DNA of 64,000 nucleotides. It comes from Roseateles_C aquae (GTDB lineage: Bacteria; Pseudomonadota; Gammaproteobacteria; Burkholderiales; Burkholderiaceae_C). The position numbers and the translations under genes were made by a program. Location of the stretch: NCBI RefSeq assembly GCF_032337115.1, contig NZ_JAVXZY010000001.1, positions 1,176,607-1,240,606 of the forward strand. Reading direction: 5' to 3'. Of this stretch, positions 63,979 to 64,000 are shown piece after piece. The stretch's first letter is position 1. Each line of letters starts with the position of its first letter. Below the pieces are notes generated by a model, which did not search any database, was not told the origin of the DNA, and saw only the letters and a program-made list of their open reading frames with translations.

Positions 63979-64000
63979 GAACTTGCAGGTCTCACTGTGG

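Overview
The window is GC-rich, densely coding, single-chromosome-type DNA from a betaproteobacterium, most likely Burkholderiales of the Rubrivivax/Leptothrix/Roseateles kind. This is inferred from the aceE-aceF-lpdA operon with a lipoyl-bearing LpdA, a phasin gene with TGCACTGCA operators (a polyhydroxybutyrate maker), class 1 Fbp beside PepN, and dispersed GC palindromes. No species assignment can be made from sequence reading alone.

Region 1 (1-6.9 kb) is accessory and partly decayed: a solute-binding protein, a basic-secretory-protease lipoprotein with a crystallin-like tail, a frameshifted second copy of the lpdA 3' end, a kelch protein, two small exported proteins, and remnants of IS91-like and IS3-like transposases. 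Region 2 (6.9-16.9 kb) is the pyruvate dehydrogenase operon (minus strand), divergent from a PAS histidine kinase/FixJ-type regulator pair. Region 3 (17-36.7 kb) is housekeeping and physiology: folD, prlC, a SulP transporter, an M16 protease, an MFS carrier, rmuC, an RlmN-like enzyme coupled to a UvrD-like helicase, a nucleotidyltransferase, and a tightly overlapping five-gene minus-strand operon (deacetylase, thioesterase, nitroreductase, NhaD-type antiporter, 2-hydroxyacid dehydrogenase).

Region 4 (36.7-39.5 kb) holds phaP with a readable promoter and two candidate PhaR operators, then two tandem DUF3667 membrane proteins. Region 5 (39.5-49.5 kb) is the most unusual part. A patatin lipoprotein is divergent from a four-gene plus-strand operon encoding a cNMP-domain patatin, a one-module NRPS (C-A-T-TE), a VTT/TMEM64 membrane protein and a periplasmic Ntn-hydrolase acylase. 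Together they look like a compact pathway for an N-acylated amino acid or short lipopeptide that is acylated on assembly and possibly deacylated outside the cytoplasm, as PvdQ does for pyoverdine. The product is unknown.

Region 6 (49.5-61.9 kb) carries a nicotinate salvage group (PncB, a nicotinamidase-like hydrolase, an FAH-family enzyme), an Lrp regulator divergent from ornithine cyclodeaminase, an MCP fragment, a DsbA-like protein, an orphan DUF4212 subunit, prfB with its programmed frameshift, pepN, fbp and tRNA-Thr(CGT). The end (62-64 kb) holds a complete IS3-family element (IS407-like) with 30-bp inverted repeats, an A7 frameshift site and a 4-bp target duplication. Two dispersed repeat families each occur twice. 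I saw no CRISPR array, rRNA, phage gene set or replication origin.
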